A stretch of 64,000 bases of DNA, from the NCBI GenBank assembly GCA_023475025.1, contig JAMCWB010000021.1, positions 1 to 64,000 of the forward strand, written 5' to 3'. Below, piece by piece: positions 40,689 to 52,150 of this stretch. The notes below the pieces were generated by a model, which was given only the letters and a program-made list of their open reading frames with translations, ran no database searches and was not told the origin of the DNA. Within the stretch, counting starts at the first letter, position 1, and each line of letters opens with the position of its first letter. The translations under genes and the position numbers were made by a program. Source of the stretch: Gammaproteobacteria bacterium (GTDB taxonomy: Bacteria; Pseudomonadota; Gammaproteobacteria; Pseudomonadales; Pseudomonadaceae).

Positions 40689-42536
40689 ATGTTGCTGTTG
40701 CGTGCCCTGCTGATCCTGCTTCTGTTACTGGCCACTCATGTTCAGGCGAACCCCTTTTCGTCAGACAACCGCGGCGGCCTGAGCAGTCTTTTTTCTTCCG
40801 GCAGCAGCTCCCTGCAGTATGACTTCCTGCCGGTCAATGAAGCCTTCCGGCCCATGCTGCGAACGGTGGACGAACAGCAGATCACCCTTTATTTCGACAT
40901 CGCCCCCGAGTATTACCTCTATCGTCATCGCTTTGATTTTGCCCTGACCGATGGCGGCGAGATCACGCGCATTGAACTGCCTCCCGGCAAGGCCATGCAT
41001 GACGAGTTTTTTGGTGATATTGAAGCCTATTACGACGAGGTCAGCGTCACCCTCGAGCATGCACTGAACGAGATCCCTGGCGGCCAGCTGCAAGTCAGCT
41101 TTCAGGGTTGCGCCGATGCAGGCCTGTGCTACCCGCCGGAAACCATTTATCTTGACCTGCCCGGCACCGGCAGCGGACCCAGTAGCCAGGCCAGTCCCGC
41201 AGTGACCACCACTGGTGCGCTGGATGCTGGCGGCGCCAGCCGCTTTCAGTCCTTGCTGCAAGGCGAGCAACTAGGCCTGGCCCTGCTGTTGTTCTTCCTC
41301 GCCGGCCTGGGGTTGACCTTCACGCCCTGCGTGCTACCAATGCTGCCGATTCTCTCCAGCCTGGTGGTCGGCCGCGATGATATCGATCGTCCGCGCGCGC
41401 TGATTCTGGCTCTCAGCTACGTGCTGGCCATGGCCATCAGTTTTGCCCTGGTCGGCGCCCTGATCGGCACCTTTGGGGCGGCATTGAATATCCAGGCGCG
41501 CCTGCAGTCGGTCTGGGTGCTGAGTATCTTTGCCCTGTTCTTTGTGGTCTTTGCGCTGGCGATGTTTGGCCTGTTTGAGCTGCGCCTGCCCGCGCGACTA
41601 CGTGAGCCCGTCGAGCACCTGGCCGGGCGCACACGTGGTGGATCAATACCCGGTGCTGCCGCTATGGGGGCACTCTCCACCCTGGTCGTCTCACCCTGTA
41701 TTTCCGCCCCACTGGCTGGTGCTCTGGTCTATATCAGCGCTACCGGTAACGCCATGAGCGGTGCCGCCACCCTGTTTGCACTCGCCCTGGGTATGGGCCT
41801 GCCGCTGTTGTTGGTGGCCGTGTTCGGTAACGCCTTCCTGCCCCGCTCCGGTGCCTGGCTGGAAACCGTCAAGCAGCTGTTCGGCTTTGGTCTGCTGGGT
41901 GTCGCCATCTGGCTGCTGGAGCGTGTGCTGCCAGGCTCCGTCAGCCTCGCTCTGTGGGCAGCTCTGGCCGCCGGACTGGCGGTTCGTCTGGGCCTGTTTG
42001 ATCGCACGCCCAAAAACGCTCCCGGCAAGATTGCCCAGACGCTGGCCCTGCTCAGCGCCATTTATGCCGCTGCTGCCCTGTTTGGCAGCCTGGCCGGCAA
42101 CTCAGACCCTTTGCGCCCGCTGGCCGGCGTGGGTTCCAGCGCCAGCGTCAGCAGCACCAATACCGGATTTGCCAGCGTCACCGATCAGGCTGGCCTCCAG
42201 AACATGCTGCAACAGGCGCGCGAGCAGCAACGCCCTGCCGTCATCGAGCTCTATGCCGACTGGTGCATCAGCTGCAAGCAGATTGAGCGCGATGTGCTGG
42301 CGCATGCCGACGTCCAGGGCGACATGGAAGCTCTGGGGCTGGTGCGTATCAAGCTCGACCTGACGGCCAACACTGCCGATCAGCGCAACTGGCTGCAGCA
42401 ACAACAGCTGTTCGGTCCACCCGCCTTCCTGTTTTTTACCGCCGATGGCGCAGAAGCCGACGCCCTGCGTATCCAGGGCGAAATCGATCGCCCCGGCTTC
42501 CAGGCACGGCTGCAGGCACTGGCTGCAGGCAACTGA
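40689..42536 (+). CDS. dsbD: Thiol:disulfide interchange protein DsbD
   Basis: DsbD passes electrons from cytosolic thioredoxin to periplasmic DsbC/DsbG and cytochrome maturation. The 615-residue protein has a signal peptide, an N-terminal DsbD-alpha domain ([12 protein letters not shown]), eight membrane helices with [13 protein letters not shown] and [12 protein letters not shown] supplying the transmembrane Cys pair, and a C-terminal thioredoxin-like domain with [13 protein letters not shown] 160-bp gap leads to aroQ. Confidence 0.96.
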   Translation: MLLLRALLILLLLLATHVQANPFSSDNRGGLSSLFSSGSSSLQYDFLPVNEAFRPMLRTVDEQQITLYFDIAPEYYLYRHRFDFALTDGGEITRIELPPGKAMHDEFFGDIEAYYDEVSVTLEHALNEIPGGQLQVSFQGCADAGLCYPPETIYLDLPGTGSGPSSQASPAVTTTGALDAGGASRFQSLLQGEQLGLALLLFFLAGLGLTFTPCVLPMLPILSSLVVGRDDIDRPRALILALSYVLAMAISFALVGALIGTFGAALNIQARLQSVWVLSIFALFFVVFALAMFGLFELRLPARLREPVEHLAGRTRGGSIPGAAAMGALSTLVVSPCISAPLAGALVYISATGNAMSGAATLFALALGMGLPLLLVAVFGNAFLPRSGAWLETVKQLFGFGLLGVAIWLLERVLPGSVSLALWAALAAGLAVRLGLFDRTPKNAPGKIAQTLALLSAIYAAAALFGSLAGNSDPLRPLAGVGSSASVSSTNTGFASVTDQAGLQNMLQQAREQQRPAVIELYADWCISCKQIERDVLAHADVQGDMEALGLVRIKLDLTANTADQRNWLQQQQLFGPPAFLFFTADGAEADALRIQGEIDRPGFQARLQALAAGN

Positions 42537-42696
42537 TCATCTTCTGAGCAATTTCGGCTTTCTTGCGGGCATCATGCCGGCATCTGAGGGCAACCAACAG
42601 ATTCTGGACAGCGCTAACGCTTTCCGGCAAACTCTGCCCATCAACCCTGACCCTATGGTCAGCTCAGTATTCAGGTTTTCAGCCGGACTCAATGCC

Positions 42697-43152
42697 ATGG
42701 CCAGCATCCTGGTTCTGCACGGACCCAATCTCAATCTGCTAGGCACGCGCGAACCTGGCGTCTACGGGGCAACGACCCTGACCCAGATCGATCAGCGCCT
42801 GCGTGAACTGGCCAATAGCCAGGGGCATCATCTGCTCAGCCTGCAGAGTAACGCCGAACATGAACTGATCGAGCGCATTCATGCCGCGCGTGATGAAGCC
42901 ATCGATTTCATCATCATCAATCCAGCAGCTTTTACCCATACCAGCGTTGCCATACGTGACGCATTGCTTGCTGTGAGCATCCCATTCATCGAGGTGCATT
43001 TATCCAACGTGCACCAGCGTGAAGAATTTCGACATCACTCCTTCTTCTCCGACATTGCAGTAGGGGTGATTTGTGGCCTTGGGGCCCAGGGCTACGAACT
43101 GGCCCTGCAGGCTGCCTTAAGGCGCTGCGAAGCAACGAACTCGACTCAATAA
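42697..43152 (+). CDS. aroQ: 3-dehydroquinate dehydratase, type II
   Basis: Third step of the shikimate pathway. The 151-residue protein has [17 protein letters not shown] with the catalytic Arg/Tyr loop, [28 protein letters not shown], and [17 protein letters not shown]. Start at ATG 42697 ([11 protein letters not shown]); the frame is open back into dsbD. Immediately upstream of accB, as in Pseudomonas. Confidence 0.96.
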   Translation: MASILVLHGPNLNLLGTREPGVYGATTLTQIDQRLRELANSQGHHLLSLQSNAEHELIERIHAARDEAIDFIIINPAAFTHTSVAIRDALLAVSIPFIEVHLSNVHQREEFRHHSFFSDIAVGVICGLGAQGYELALQAALRRCEATNSTQ

Positions 43153-43180
43153 ACAAATACGTACTGGAGTACATACAACA

Positions 43181-43648
43181 ATGGATATTCGTAAAGTAAA
43201 GAAACTGATCGAGCTGCTGGAAGAATCCGGCATTGACGAACTGGAGATTCACGAGGGCGAAGAGTCCGTCCGCATCAGCCGTCACAGCAAGCAGCTGGCT
43301 CCGCAGCAACAGTACTTTGCGCCACAACCCATGCCTGCCGCAGCGCCGTCAGCCGCACCCGCCGCTCCTGCACCGGCTGCAGCCCCGGCTGTTGAAGCTG
43401 CCGAAGCACCGACCGGCCACCTGGTGCGTTCACCCATGGTTGGCACCTTCTATGAAGCGCCTTCCCCTGCTTCACCTGCTTTCGTCAGCGTTGGCCAGAG
43501 CGTCAAGGCCGGCGATGTCCTGTGCATCATTGAAGCCATGAAGATGATGAACCATATCGAAGCCGACAAGAGCGGCGTGATTCAGGCCATCCTGGTTGAT
43601 AACGGCCAGCCGGTGGAATTCGATCAACCCCTGTTCAGCATCGCCTGA
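43181..43648 (+). CDS. accB: Acetyl-CoA carboxylase biotin carboxyl carrier protein
   Basis: Carries biotin between the carboxylase and transferase parts of acetyl-CoA carboxylase. The 155-residue protein starts [20 protein letters not shown], has an Ala/Pro-rich linker (about 53-75), and ends with a biotinyl domain in which Lys of EAMKMMN is modified. Nineteen bases separate it from accC. Confidence 0.97.
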   Translation: MDIRKVKKLIELLEESGIDELEIHEGEESVRISRHSKQLAPQQQYFAPQPMPAAAPSAAPAAPAPAAAPAVEAAEAPTGHLVRSPMVGTFYEAPSPASPAFVSVGQSVKAGDVLCIIEAMKMMNHIEADKSGVIQAILVDNGQPVEFDQPLFSIA

Positions 43649-43667
43649 GCCCGACCCGGAGCTTCCG

Positions 43668-45008
43668 ATGCAGAAAGTACTGATAGCCAACCGCGGTGAA
43701 ATTGCCTTGCGCGTTATTCGCGCCTGCAAGGAACTGGGGTTGAAGACCGTTGCCGTGCACTCCACGGCAGACCGTGAACTCATGCACCTGGCATTGGCCG
43801 ATGAGTCTGTGTGTATTGGCCCGCCCAATGCGACGGCCTCTTACCTGAATATTCCGGCGATCATCAGCGCGGCAGAAATAACCGGCGCCGATGGCATTCA
43901 CCCCGGCTACGGGTTTCTGGCCGAAAATGCTGACTTTGCCGAGCAGGTCGAGCGCTCCGGCTTTACCTTTATTGGCCCTAAAGCCGATGTCATTCGCCTG
44001 ATGGGTGACAAGGTATCGGCGATTGCGGCGATGAAAGCCACCGGCGTACCCACTGTGCCCGGCTCGGACGGTCCCTTGCCGGACGATGAAGCCGAATGCC
44101 TGGCCATTGGCCGGCGTGTCGGCTACCCGGTCATCATCAAAGCCGCTGGCGGCGGCGGCGGACGCGGCATGCGCGTGGTCCACCAGGAAGAAGACCTGCT
44201 GAAATCCATTCGCCTGACCCAGACTGAAGCCGGTGCTGCATTTGGCAACCCCATGGTCTACCTGGAGAAATTCCTCACCAATCCCCGTCACGTGGAGATC
44301 CAGGTGCTCTCGGACGGCCAGGGCAATGCGGTTCACCTGGGCGATCGCGACTGCTCGCTGCAGCGTCGTCACCAGAAGATCATCGAGGAAGCACCCGCAC
44401 CCGGTATTGATGAACAGGCCCGTGCCGAAGTGCAGGCCCGTTGCGTCCAGGCCTGTATCGATATCGGTTACCGCGGCGCCGGCACCTTCGAGTTTCTCTA
44501 TGAAGATGGCGGCTTCTACTTTATCGAAATGAATACCCGCGTACAGGTCGAACACCCGGTCTCGGAGATGGTCACCGGTGTGGATATCGTCAAGGAGCAA
44601 TTGCGCGTAGCCGCCGGTCATACCCTGAGCGTGAGCCAGGATGATGTCGTCATTCGCGGCCACTCCATCGAGTGCCGTATCAATGCCGAAGATCCGGCTA
44701 CCTTCATGCCCAGCCCCGGCACCGTGACCTTTTTCCATGCCCCTGGCGGCAATGGTGTGCGGGTGGACTCACACCTGTACAGCGGCTACAAGGTCCCACC
44801 GAATTACGACTCGCTGGTCGGCAAGCTGATCACCTACGGGGCAACCCGTGACGAAGCGCTGGCGCGCATGCGCAATGCCCTCGACGAGCTGGTGGTGGAC
44901 GGCATCAAGACCAACACGCCACTGCATCGTGAACTGGTTCGTGATAGCGCCTTCTGCAAGGGCGGCGTGAATATTCACTACCTCGAGCACAAGCTGGGTA
45001 TCAAGTAA
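43668..45008 (+). CDS. accC: Acetyl-CoA carboxylase biotin carboxylase
   Basis: ATP-dependent carboxylation of biotin on AccB. The 446-residue ATP-grasp protein has [19 protein letters not shown], the Gly-rich loop [34 protein letters not shown] and [15 protein letters not shown]. Start at ATG 43668; upstream frame overlaps accB and is not conserved. Followed by a clear terminator, so accBC (perhaps with aroQ) is one unit. Confidence 0.98.
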   Translation: MQKVLIANRGEIALRVIRACKELGLKTVAVHSTADRELMHLALADESVCIGPPNATASYLNIPAIISAAEITGADGIHPGYGFLAENADFAEQVERSGFTFIGPKADVIRLMGDKVSAIAAMKATGVPTVPGSDGPLPDDEAECLAIGRRVGYPVIIKAAGGGGGRGMRVVHQEEDLLKSIRLTQTEAGAAFGNPMVYLEKFLTNPRHVEIQVLSDGQGNAVHLGDRDCSLQRRHQKIIEEAPAPGIDEQARAEVQARCVQACIDIGYRGAGTFEFLYEDGGFYFIEMNTRVQVEHPVSEMVTGVDIVKEQLRVAAGHTLSVSQDDVVIRGHSIECRINAEDPATFMPSPGTVTFFHAPGGNGVRVDSHLYSGYKVPPNYDSLVGKLITYGATRDEALARMRNALDELVVDGIKTNTPLHRELVRDSAFCKGGVNIHYLEHKLGIK

Positions 45009-45046
45009 GCCCAGCAGCAGGCTACACGGGGTTGATGCTGTTGTAT

Positions 45047-45076
45047 CGGGAGCGCATGGCGCTCCCGTTGTTTTTT
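45047..45076 (+). terminator. Rho-independent terminator of accBC
   Basis: CGGGAGCGC pairs with GCGCTCCCG around a short ATG loop, followed by TTGTTTTTT. Confidence 0.9.
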
Positions 45077-45126
45077 GCTACTGCCGCTTGCGGCTCTCTG
45101 CCTGATGCCTTTGCGAAGGAAACGCT

Positions 45127-46020
45127 ATGCCCTGGTTACAACTACGCCTGGCCACCACCCCCGATGATGCCGAGACACTGGAAGACCAGCTACTCGCTCT
45201 GGGTGCGGTCTCGGTGACCTTTATGGACGCCGAAGACCAGCCGATTTTCGAACCGGATCTGGGCACAACGCCGCTCTGGCGTAACACCCACGTACTGGCC
45301 CTGTTCGAAGCCGACCAGGACGCTGACAGCCTGCTCAGCCAGCTGCGTGTATTGCGCCACGGCGAGCTGCCGGAGCATGCCCATGAGCTGGTTGCCGACG
45401 AGGACTGGGAGCGCAGCTGGATGGCTGATTTCAAGCCCCTGCGCTTCGGCCGGCGCCTGTGGATTGTGCCCAGCTGGCACGATGCCCCGGAGCCAGATGC
45501 AGTAAATCTGCTGCTCGATCCAGGCCTGGCGTTCGGCACCGGCACCCATCCAACCACCGCGCTCTGCCTGGAATGGCTGGACAGCCAGGCGCTGGAGGGG
45601 TGCTCGCTGATTGATTTTGGCTGTGGCTCGGGCATTCTCGCCATTGCCGCCCTGCTGCTTGGTGCGCGGCCGGCAACCGGTACCGACATAGACTCACAGG
45701 CACTAGAAGCCAGCCGTGACAATGCCCGTCGTAACGGTATTGCCGATACCGACCTGGCACTCTATCTGCCAGCCGACATGCCGCAGACACCTGCCGATAT
45801 TGTGGTGGCCAATATTCTCGCCGGGCCGCTGGTCGAGCTTGCACCTCAGCTGACCCGACTGGTCCGACCCGGCGGGCGCCTGGCATTATCCGGCATTCTG
45901 CAGGAGCAGGCTGACGAGGTTGTCGCCGCCTATGCCACAGCCTTTGCTCTCGACCCGGTAGCCGAGCGTGACGGCTGGGTGCGCATCAGTGGCCGCCGGC
46001 TTGGCGATGCCACCGGATAA
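45127..46020 (+). CDS. prmA: Ribosomal protein L11 methyltransferase
   Basis: Trimethylates L11. The 297-residue protein has the N-terminal substrate-binding domain with [17 protein letters not shown], then [18 protein letters not shown], and the SAM motif [18 protein letters not shown] with [18 protein letters not shown] precedes the ATG. First gene of the prmA-zinc ribbon-dusB-fis order known in Pseudomonas. Confidence 0.97.
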   Translation: MPWLQLRLATTPDDAETLEDQLLALGAVSVTFMDAEDQPIFEPDLGTTPLWRNTHVLALFEADQDADSLLSQLRVLRHGELPEHAHELVADEDWERSWMADFKPLRFGRRLWIVPSWHDAPEPDAVNLLLDPGLAFGTGTHPTTALCLEWLDSQALEGCSLIDFGCGSGILAIAALLLGARPATGTDIDSQALEASRDNARRNGIADTDLALYLPADMPQTPADIVVANILAGPLVELAPQLTRLVRPGGRLALSGILQEQADEVVAAYATAFALDPVAERDGWVRISGRRLGDATG

Positions 46021-46083
46021 CGGCAGAATAGACCTCCATCATCCCTTGTGGCGATCAGATCAGCCAAGGACCCGACACCCAGC

Positions 46084-47376
46084 ATGAGTGCAACCCTGGT
46101 TACCCAGTGCCCCCATTGCCAGACGCGCTTCCGGCTATCGCAGGAACACCTGCGTGCGGCCGCTGGCAACGTCCGCTGCGGTGCCTGCCTCAAGGTCTTC
46201 AATGCCAACCCGCCAGCTGAAAATGAGCAACCGGTAAATGAGGCTGTCAAGGCACTGCCCGAGCAGAAGCCGCGCGCCAAGACCCGACTGGACGATGTAC
46301 TGATCCACGATGATCTGGAGCTGGATGATCTGGACCTGGAAGACCTGGGCCTGGATGAGTCGATCATTGATGAGGTCAATCCGGCCCCACCGCCGCGCCA
46401 GAGCAGTCTGCCTGCCGCCAGTACCCCGGCTGAGCCAGAGCCTGCCAAGCAAGCAGCCACAGCTGCTGCCAGCCAACCAGAGCACAGTGCTGCGCCGGCG
46501 TTCAATGCCATTGACAGCCGGCCGCCAGACGAACAGGCAGCTGCGACCCACAGCGCTGATGTGCCGGTGACCACGACTGAGCTTGCCGAGCCGCTCAGCG
46601 TCCCAACAACCGGGCACCCGGCAAGCACAGCCGAACCAGACAGCCAGTCCGGTGTATTTCTGCGTGACAGGCCTGACCCGCCAACTGCCGCAGCACTGCC
46701 GCTGGACGCCGGCGCTGAGGATGAAGCCCCCGACACGACAATGCACAGCGGCCTGCATGCAGAACGCGATACCCCGCCAGCGCAGAGTCCGCAGGAGAAG
46801 CGCCGCGAACCCTTGCTTGGCGATGACTTTCTGTTGCCGGAACTGGACAGTGAAATGCTGTATCTGGACGAGGACCAACCAACACCCCGTTTGCGCCGAC
46901 GCAATGGACTCTGGAGCCTGCTCAGCCTGCTGGCTCTGCTTGGTCTGATCGGCCAGTTTGGCTATTTCAACTTTGCCGCCCTGGCCCATGACGAACGCAG
47001 CCGTCCAGTGATCGCCAGCTGGTGCAGTGTGGTCGGTTGCCAGCTGCCGCCCCAGGTCGATATCAGCCTGATCCGCAGCAGCAACCTGACCGTTCGCCCC
47101 CACCCAGAGTACCCCAACACCCTGGCCATCGATGTCATCCTCTACAACCGGGCTGATTTTGCCCAACCGTTTCCGCTATTGCGCATGCGTTTCAGCGATC
47201 AGAGCGACCGCGAGCTGGCCACGCGCCTGTTCCGGCCACAGGAATACCTGGGTGGCGAACTGGCCGGCGCCCGGTTGATGCCTGCGCAAACGCCGATTCA
47301 TGTCGGCCTCACTATGCTGGCCCCGGAACAGTCCGCCTCCAGTTACCGCCTGGACTTTCTCAGCCCCGAGCAATGA
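46084..47376 (+). CDS. MJ0042 zinc-ribbon/DUF3426 membrane protein
   Basis: A 430-residue protein with an N-terminal zinc ribbon (CPHC at about 9-12 and CGAC about 20 residues on), a long acidic, Ala/Pro/Glu-rich linker (about 45-265) that is probably disordered, one membrane helix (LWSLLSLLALLGLIGQFGYF, about 278-297), and a periplasmic DUF3426 domain. The linker varies in this family. Function unknown; its steady position between prmA and dusB suggests a translation or envelope role, but that is only context. Start at ATG 46084. Confidence 0.9.
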   Translation: MSATLVTQCPHCQTRFRLSQEHLRAAAGNVRCGACLKVFNANPPAENEQPVNEAVKALPEQKPRAKTRLDDVLIHDDLELDDLDLEDLGLDESIIDEVNPAPPPRQSSLPAASTPAEPEPAKQAATAAASQPEHSAAPAFNAIDSRPPDEQAAATHSADVPVTTTELAEPLSVPTTGHPASTAEPDSQSGVFLRDRPDPPTAAALPLDAGAEDEAPDTTMHSGLHAERDTPPAQSPQEKRREPLLGDDFLLPELDSEMLYLDEDQPTPRLRRRNGLWSLLSLLALLGLIGQFGYFNFAALAHDERSRPVIASWCSVVGCQLPPQVDISLIRSSNLTVRPHPEYPNTLAIDVILYNRADFAQPFPLLRMRFSDQSDRELATRLFRPQEYLGGELAGARLMPAQTPIHVGLTMLAPEQSASSYRLDFLSPEQ

Positions 47377-47426
47377 ACCCGATGCGCGCGCCTGCTCCGG
47401 CTGATTAAAAAACAGCCAGATCAGAC

Positions 47427-47455
47427 TTTATATGGTCATTCTTTACGGGTATGAT
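47427..47455 (+). promoter_or_regulatory. Candidate dusB-fis promoter
   Basis: TTTATA (47427-47432), a 17-base spacer and TATGAT (47450-47455) lie about 90 bases before dusB. The -35 match is weak, so confidence is moderate. AT-rich sequence around it fits a regulated promoter. Confidence 0.4.
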
Positions 47456-47545
47456 GATCGACCTTTTTCACACTTCCCGCACTCGCTCATCTCCACCTCG
47501 CGTGGCAAATGACGGCTGTGGCATTGACGATTGGCAACTACAGGG

Positions 47546-48544
47546 ATGGACCATGCAGTGATCAGTATCGGCCCTTACCAGCTCGCCAACCCGGTCATTC
47601 TGGCACCCATGGCCGGCGTCACCGATCGTCCTTTCCGGCAACTGTGCCGACAGCAAGGCGCCGGGCTCGTCGTATCCGAAATGGTCACCAGTGATGTGCG
47701 CCTGTGGAACAGCCGCAAGTCCCGCCAGCGCCTGGCCCATGATGGCGAAGCCGCACCCCGCTCAGTACAGATCGCCGGTGGTGATCCGCAGATGATGGCC
47801 GAGGCGGCACGCCTCAACCAGCAATTCGGCGCGCAAATCATCGATATCAACATGGGCTGCCCGGCCAAGAAAGTCTGCAACAAGGCAGCCGGTTCCGCCC
47901 TGATGCGCGATGAACTCCTGGTTGCCCAGATCCTGGAAGCGGTGGTTGCCGCCGTCGATATTCCGGTCACACTGAAGATCCGCACCGGCTGGGATCATGA
48001 GCACCGCAATGGCCCACGCATCGCGCGTATCGCCGAGGACAGTGGCATTCAGGCCCTGGCCGTGCACGGACGTACCAAAGCAGATCTCTACCAGGGCGCC
48101 GCCGAATACGACACCATCGCCGACATTCGCCAGCAAATCCGTATTCCGCTGTTCGCCAATGGTGATATCGACAGCCCGGAAAAGGCCCGACAGGTACTCG
48201 ACTATACCGGTGCTGACGCGGTCATGATCGGCCGTGCCGCCCAGGGCAGGCCCTGGCTGCTTGGCCAGATAGCCCATTACCTGGCCCACGGCAGTCACCT
48301 GGCGGAACCTGACCTGCCCGCCCAGCGTGACATCCTGCTCGGGCATATCCGTGCCCTGCATGCTTTTTATGGCGACCTGCAGGGCGTTCGTATTGCCCGC
48401 AAGCATGTCGGCTGGTACCTGAAGACCCTGCCCGGCGCAGAGTCCTTTCGTAGCCTATTCAACCGCATTGACTGCCCCAAGGGACAACAACACGGCATCA
48501 ATGGCTTTTTCGCCCGCGTAATGGAAGGAGACCTGGCGGCATGA
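47546..48544 (+). CDS. dusB: tRNA-dihydrouridine synthase B
   Basis: FMN enzyme reducing U17 in tRNA. About 332 residues, with [17 protein letters not shown], the catalytic Cys in [31 protein letters not shown], and GANGDI-like [12 protein letters not shown]. The exact start is uncertain: ATG 47546 has weak upstream signals, and a TTG at 47531 or GTG at 47558 are possible. Overlaps fis by 4 bases, the classic dusB-fis operon. Confidence 0.94.
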   Translation: MDHAVISIGPYQLANPVILAPMAGVTDRPFRQLCRQQGAGLVVSEMVTSDVRLWNSRKSRQRLAHDGEAAPRSVQIAGGDPQMMAEAARLNQQFGAQIIDINMGCPAKKVCNKAAGSALMRDELLVAQILEAVVAAVDIPVTLKIRTGWDHEHRNGPRIARIAEDSGIQALAVHGRTKADLYQGAAEYDTIADIRQQIRIPLFANGDIDSPEKARQVLDYTGADAVMIGRAAQGRPWLLGQIAHYLAHGSHLAEPDLPAQRDILLGHIRALHAFYGDLQGVRIARKHVGWYLKTLPGAESFRSLFNRIDCPKGQQHGINGFFARVMEGDLAA

Positions 48545-48873
48545 CGCTTCTGAACACTTTCCAGATTAACGGAACCCTACCCGTGAGTGACACCACCGAA
48601 CCCAGCCCGGAATCCCTGAATGCCCAGCATTCGACAGCAAGCCCGAATGCCACCTTGCGTGACAGCGTCGAACAGGCTCTGCACAACTACTTCAACCACC
48701 TTGATGGCCAGGATGTCACCGATGTCTACAACATGGTGCTGTCCGAGGTAGAAGCTCCGCTGCTGGAAAGCGTGATGGACTACGTCAAAGGCAACCAGAC
48801 CCGCGCTTCGGAAGTCCTCGGCCTCAACCGCGGTACCCTGCGCAAGAAGCTCAAGCAATATGGACTGCTGTAA
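48541..48873 (+). CDS. fis: Nucleoid-associated regulator Fis
   Basis: Small DNA-bending regulator of rRNA promoters, recombination and replication. The 110-residue protein ends with the highly conserved ALHNYFNHL...[18 protein letters not shown] and the C-terminal helix-turn-helix [15 protein letters not shown]. The N-terminal 35 residues are variable, as in other Pseudomonas. AGGAGA lies about 11 bases before ATG 48541. Confidence 0.96.
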   Translation: MTLLNTFQINGTLPVSDTTEPSPESLNAQHSTASPNATLRDSVEQALHNYFNHLDGQDVTDVYNMVLSEVEAPLLESVMDYVKGNQTRASEVLGLNRGTLRKKLKQYGLL

Positions 48874-48916
48874 ACGGCAAGTAAAATTGAAGCCCCTTTC
48901 ACACGGCCACTTCAAA

Positions 48917-48946
48917 CTAGAAGCTAGAAGCTAGAAGCTAGAAGCT
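48917..48946. repeat. Heptad array CTAGAAG x4 upstream of purH
   Basis: Four perfect tandem copies of CTAGAAG (48917-48944) plus CT, 32 bases before the purH ATG. The unit differs from the CTGGAAG unit of the array at 61045 by one base. Confidence 0.9.
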
Positions 48947-48977
48947 GATTTTCACTGCAAGTAACCCTGGACCCAAT

Positions 48978-50582
48978 ATGACTGACCAAACCACTCGCCT
49001 GCCCGTCCGACGCGCACTGATCAGCGTTTCCGACAAGACCGGGATCGTTGAATTTGCCCGCGCCTTGACCGCCCAGGGCGTTGAAATCCTCTCCACCGGC
49101 GGCACTTTCAAGCTGCTGCGCGAACAAGGCATCGACGCTGTTGAAGTGGCTGATTACACCGGCTTTCCGGAGATGATGGATGGCCGGGTCAAGACCCTGC
49201 ATCCGAAGATCCATGGCGGCATCCTCGGTCGCCGCGCTATCGACGGCGAGGTCATGCAGCAGCACGGCATCAACCCGATCGACATGGTGGTGGTCAACCT
49301 GTATCCCTTTGCGGCCACTGTAGCCAAGCCCGACTGCGATCTGGCCGATGCCATCGAGAACATCGACATCGGCGGTCCGACCATGGTGCGCAGCGCGGCC
49401 AAAAACCACAAGGATGTCGCCATTGTGGTCAACGCCAGTGACTACGCCGGCATCCTCGATAACCTGCAGGCCGGCGGTCTGACCTATGCCCAGCGTTTCG
49501 ACCTGGCACTCAAGGCCTTCGAGCACACCGCTGCCTACGATGGCATGATCGCCAACTACCTGGGCAGTATTGATCAGACCACTGACACTCTGAGCACCGA
49601 AGGTCGCAGCGCCTTCCCGCGCACCTTCAACAGCCAGTTCATCAAGGCGCAGGATATGCGCTATGGCGAGAACCCGCACCAGAGCGCGGCCTTCTACGTC
49701 GAGCATGCCGCCGAGGCCTGCGTGGCTACTGCGGTGCAACTGCAGGGCAAGGAACTGTCGTTTAACAACGTCGCTGATACCGACGCTGCACTGGAGTGTG
49801 TGAAGAGCTTCAGCAAGCCGGCCTGTGTGATCGTCAAGCACGCCAACCCCTGCGGTGTATCTGTTGTGCCGGAAGCCGATGGCGGCATCCGCAAGGCCTA
49901 TGACCTGGCCTGGGATACTGACAACGAATCAGCCTTTGGCGGCATCATCGCCTTCAACCGTGAGCTGGATGGCGACACCGCCCGGGCCATTGTCGAGCGC
50001 CAGTTCGTCGAGGTCATCATTGCACCCAAGGTCTCTGCTGCGGCCCGCGAAGTCGTCGCCGCCAAGGCCAATGTGCGCCTGCTCGAATGCGGCGAATGGG
50101 GTGCCGAGCGCGCTGCCGGCTGGGACTTCAAGCGGGTCAATGGCGGCCTGCTGATCCAGAGCCGTGACACCGGCATGATCACTGAGGCAGACCTCAATGT
50201 GGTCACCCAGCGCGCGCCGACCGAGCAGGAAATGCATGATTTGATCTTCGCCTGGAAAGTGGCCAAGTTCGTCAAATCCAATGCCATCGTCTATGCCAAG
50301 AACCGCCAGACCGTGGGTGTCGGCGCCGGCCAGATGAGCCGGGTCAACTCAGCGCGCATCGCTGCGATCAAGGCCGAACACGCCGGTCTGCAGGTCGCCG
50401 GCGCAGTCATGGCATCCGATGCCTTCTTCCCGTTCCGCGATGGCATCGACAACGCCGCCGCCAACAGCATCAGTGCGGTGATCCAGCCGGGTGGTTCCAT
50501 GCGCGATCAGGAAGTGATCGACGCCGCCAACGAAGCCGGCATGGCGATGGTATTTACCGGCATGCGGCATTTCCGGCACTAG
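48978..50582 (+). CDS. purH: Bifunctional AICAR transformylase/IMP cyclohydrolase
   Basis: Last two steps of IMP synthesis. The 534-residue protein has an N-terminal MGS-like cyclohydrolase domain ([32 protein letters not shown]) and a C-terminal transformylase domain (LRYGENPHQ-like [36 protein letters not shown]). purD follows 172 bp downstream, separated by opposed heptad arrays. Confidence 0.98.
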   Translation: MTDQTTRLPVRRALISVSDKTGIVEFARALTAQGVEILSTGGTFKLLREQGIDAVEVADYTGFPEMMDGRVKTLHPKIHGGILGRRAIDGEVMQQHGINPIDMVVVNLYPFAATVAKPDCDLADAIENIDIGGPTMVRSAAKNHKDVAIVVNASDYAGILDNLQAGGLTYAQRFDLALKAFEHTAAYDGMIANYLGSIDQTTDTLSTEGRSAFPRTFNSQFIKAQDMRYGENPHQSAAFYVEHAAEACVATAVQLQGKELSFNNVADTDAALECVKSFSKPACVIVKHANPCGVSVVPEADGGIRKAYDLAWDTDNESAFGGIIAFNRELDGDTARAIVERQFVEVIIAPKVSAAAREVVAAKANVRLLECGEWGAERAAGWDFKRVNGGLLIQSRDTGMITEADLNVVTQRAPTEQEMHDLIFAWKVAKFVKSNAIVYAKNRQTVGVGAGQMSRVNSARIAAIKAEHAGLQVAGAVMASDAFFPFRDGIDNAAANSISAVIQPGGSMRDQEVIDAANEAGMAMVFTGMRHFRH

Positions 50583-50594
50583 GCAAATTAATCG

Positions 50595-50718
50595 CTGGAG
50601 GCCTGAGGCTGAAGGCTGGAAGAGAGATTGCGCAGTGGGTGGCTGATTTGCGGCCAGACTCGATTAACGAGAGCCTGCGCGGAGCCATGACTTCCAGCAT
50701 CCAGCCTTCAGCTTCCAG
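50595..50718. repeat. Two opposed heptad arrays between purH and purD
   Basis: Forward array (50595-50622): CTGGAGG, CCTGAGG, CTGAAGG, CTGGAAG. Inverted array (50691-50718): CTTCCAG, CATCCAG, CCTTCAG, CTTCCAG. The arrays can pair partly with each other and enclose 68 bp with no ORF. In RNA they could form a long imperfect stem between the two purine genes. Confidence 0.8.
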
Positions 50719-50754
50719 CCTGTAACATCTATCCAATCAGGGCAGGTTGCTCGA

Positions 50755-52044
50755 ATGAATGTATTGATTATTGGTAGCGGCGGGCGCGAGCATGCGCTGG
50801 CCTGGAAGGTCGCACAGGATGCACGCGTGGAGCGTGTCTTTGTTGCTCCGGGCAATGCGGGCACGGCACTGGAGCTGAAATGCGAAAACGTGGCTATCGA
50901 TGTGCTGGAGATTGATCGGCTGGTCGATTTTGCCCGCGATAACCATGTTGCACTGACCATTGTCGGTCCGGAAGCACCCCTGGTTGCTGGCGTAGTCGAT
51001 CGTTTCCGTGCCGCCAACCTGGCCTGCTTCGGCCCCACTGCGGCAGCGGCACAACTGGAGGGGTCCAAGGCCTTCACCAAGGATTTTCTCGCCCGCCAGG
51101 CAATCCCCACCGCGGAGTATGGCAACTTTACCGAGATCGAACCGGCACTCGCCTACCTGCGTGAGAAAGGTGCCCCCATTGTTATCAAGGCTGATGGCCT
51201 TGCCGCTGGCAAGGGGGTCATCGTGGCCATGACCCTGGACGAAGCAGAAGCCGCCGTGCGCGATATGCTGGCTGGCAATGCCTTCGGCGAGGCTGGCTCA
51301 CGGGTAGTGATCGAGGAGTTTCTCGAGGGCGAAGAGGCCAGCTTTATCGTCATGGTCGATGGCGAAAACGTGCTGGCCATGGCTACCAGTCAGGATCACA
51401 AGCGTGTCGGCGATGCCGATACCGGCCCCAACACGGGCGGCATGGGTGCTTACTCCCCCGCGCCTGTTGTCACCCCAGCAGTCCACCAGCGCATCATGGA
51501 TGAGGTCATCTGGCCAACGGTCAAGGGCATGGCCGCCGAAGGCAACATCTATACCGGCTTCCTCTATGCCGGGCTGATGATCGACCCCACGGGGGCGCCC
51601 AAGGTTATCGAGTTCAACTGCCGCTTCGGTGATCCGGAAACCCAACCCATCATGCTGCGCCTGCAATCCAGCCTGGTCGACCTGGTGCAAGCCGCCCTGG
51701 CCGGCACCCTGGACCAGGCAGAAGCCCACTGGGACCCACGCCCAAGCCTGGGCGTCGTATTGGCTGCCGGTGGTTATCCGGGCAGTTATGCCAAGGGCAT
51801 GCCGATCAGCGGGCTTGATCAGGCCACTGCTGCCGACGCCAAGGTCTTTCATGCCGGCACCGCACTGCACGACCAACAGGTAGTGACCAGTGGCGGCCGG
51901 GTACTCTGCGCTACCGCTCTGGGTGACAGTGTCCAGCAGGCGCAACAAGCGGCCTATGACCTGGCGGCCGGCATCCACTGGGATGGCTGCTTTTACCGGC
52001 GGGATATTGGCTACCGCGCGATTGCCCGGGAGCAAAATCGCTAG
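50755..52044 (+). CDS. purD: Phosphoribosylamine-glycine ligase
   Basis: Second step of purine synthesis. The 429-residue ATP-grasp protein begins MNVLIIGSGGREHALAWK and has VIKADGLAAGKGVIVA, EEFLEGEEASFIVMVDG, TGGMGAYSPAP and EFNCRFGDPETQ. Its start follows the inverted heptad array by 36 bases; the own promoter is not clear. Confidence 0.98.
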   Translation: MNVLIIGSGGREHALAWKVAQDARVERVFVAPGNAGTALELKCENVAIDVLEIDRLVDFARDNHVALTIVGPEAPLVAGVVDRFRAANLACFGPTAAAAQLEGSKAFTKDFLARQAIPTAEYGNFTEIEPALAYLREKGAPIVIKADGLAAGKGVIVAMTLDEAEAAVRDMLAGNAFGEAGSRVVIEEFLEGEEASFIVMVDGENVLAMATSQDHKRVGDADTGPNTGGMGAYSPAPVVTPAVHQRIMDEVIWPTVKGMAAEGNIYTGFLYAGLMIDPTGAPKVIEFNCRFGDPETQPIMLRLQSSLVDLVQAALAGTLDQAEAHWDPRPSLGVVLAAGGYPGSYAKGMPISGLDQATAADAKVFHAGTALHDQQVVTSGGRVLCATALGDSVQQAQQAAYDLAAGIHWDGCFYRRDIGYRAIAREQNR

Positions 52045-52150
52045 GACCCAGCCTTAGCTCGCGAGCGCCACCGGCTGACGACAGCCCGTGGCGCACTGCG
52101 CTATACTGGGCGCAGTGAAATTATGCGACCATGGACAGGACTGACCGAAC

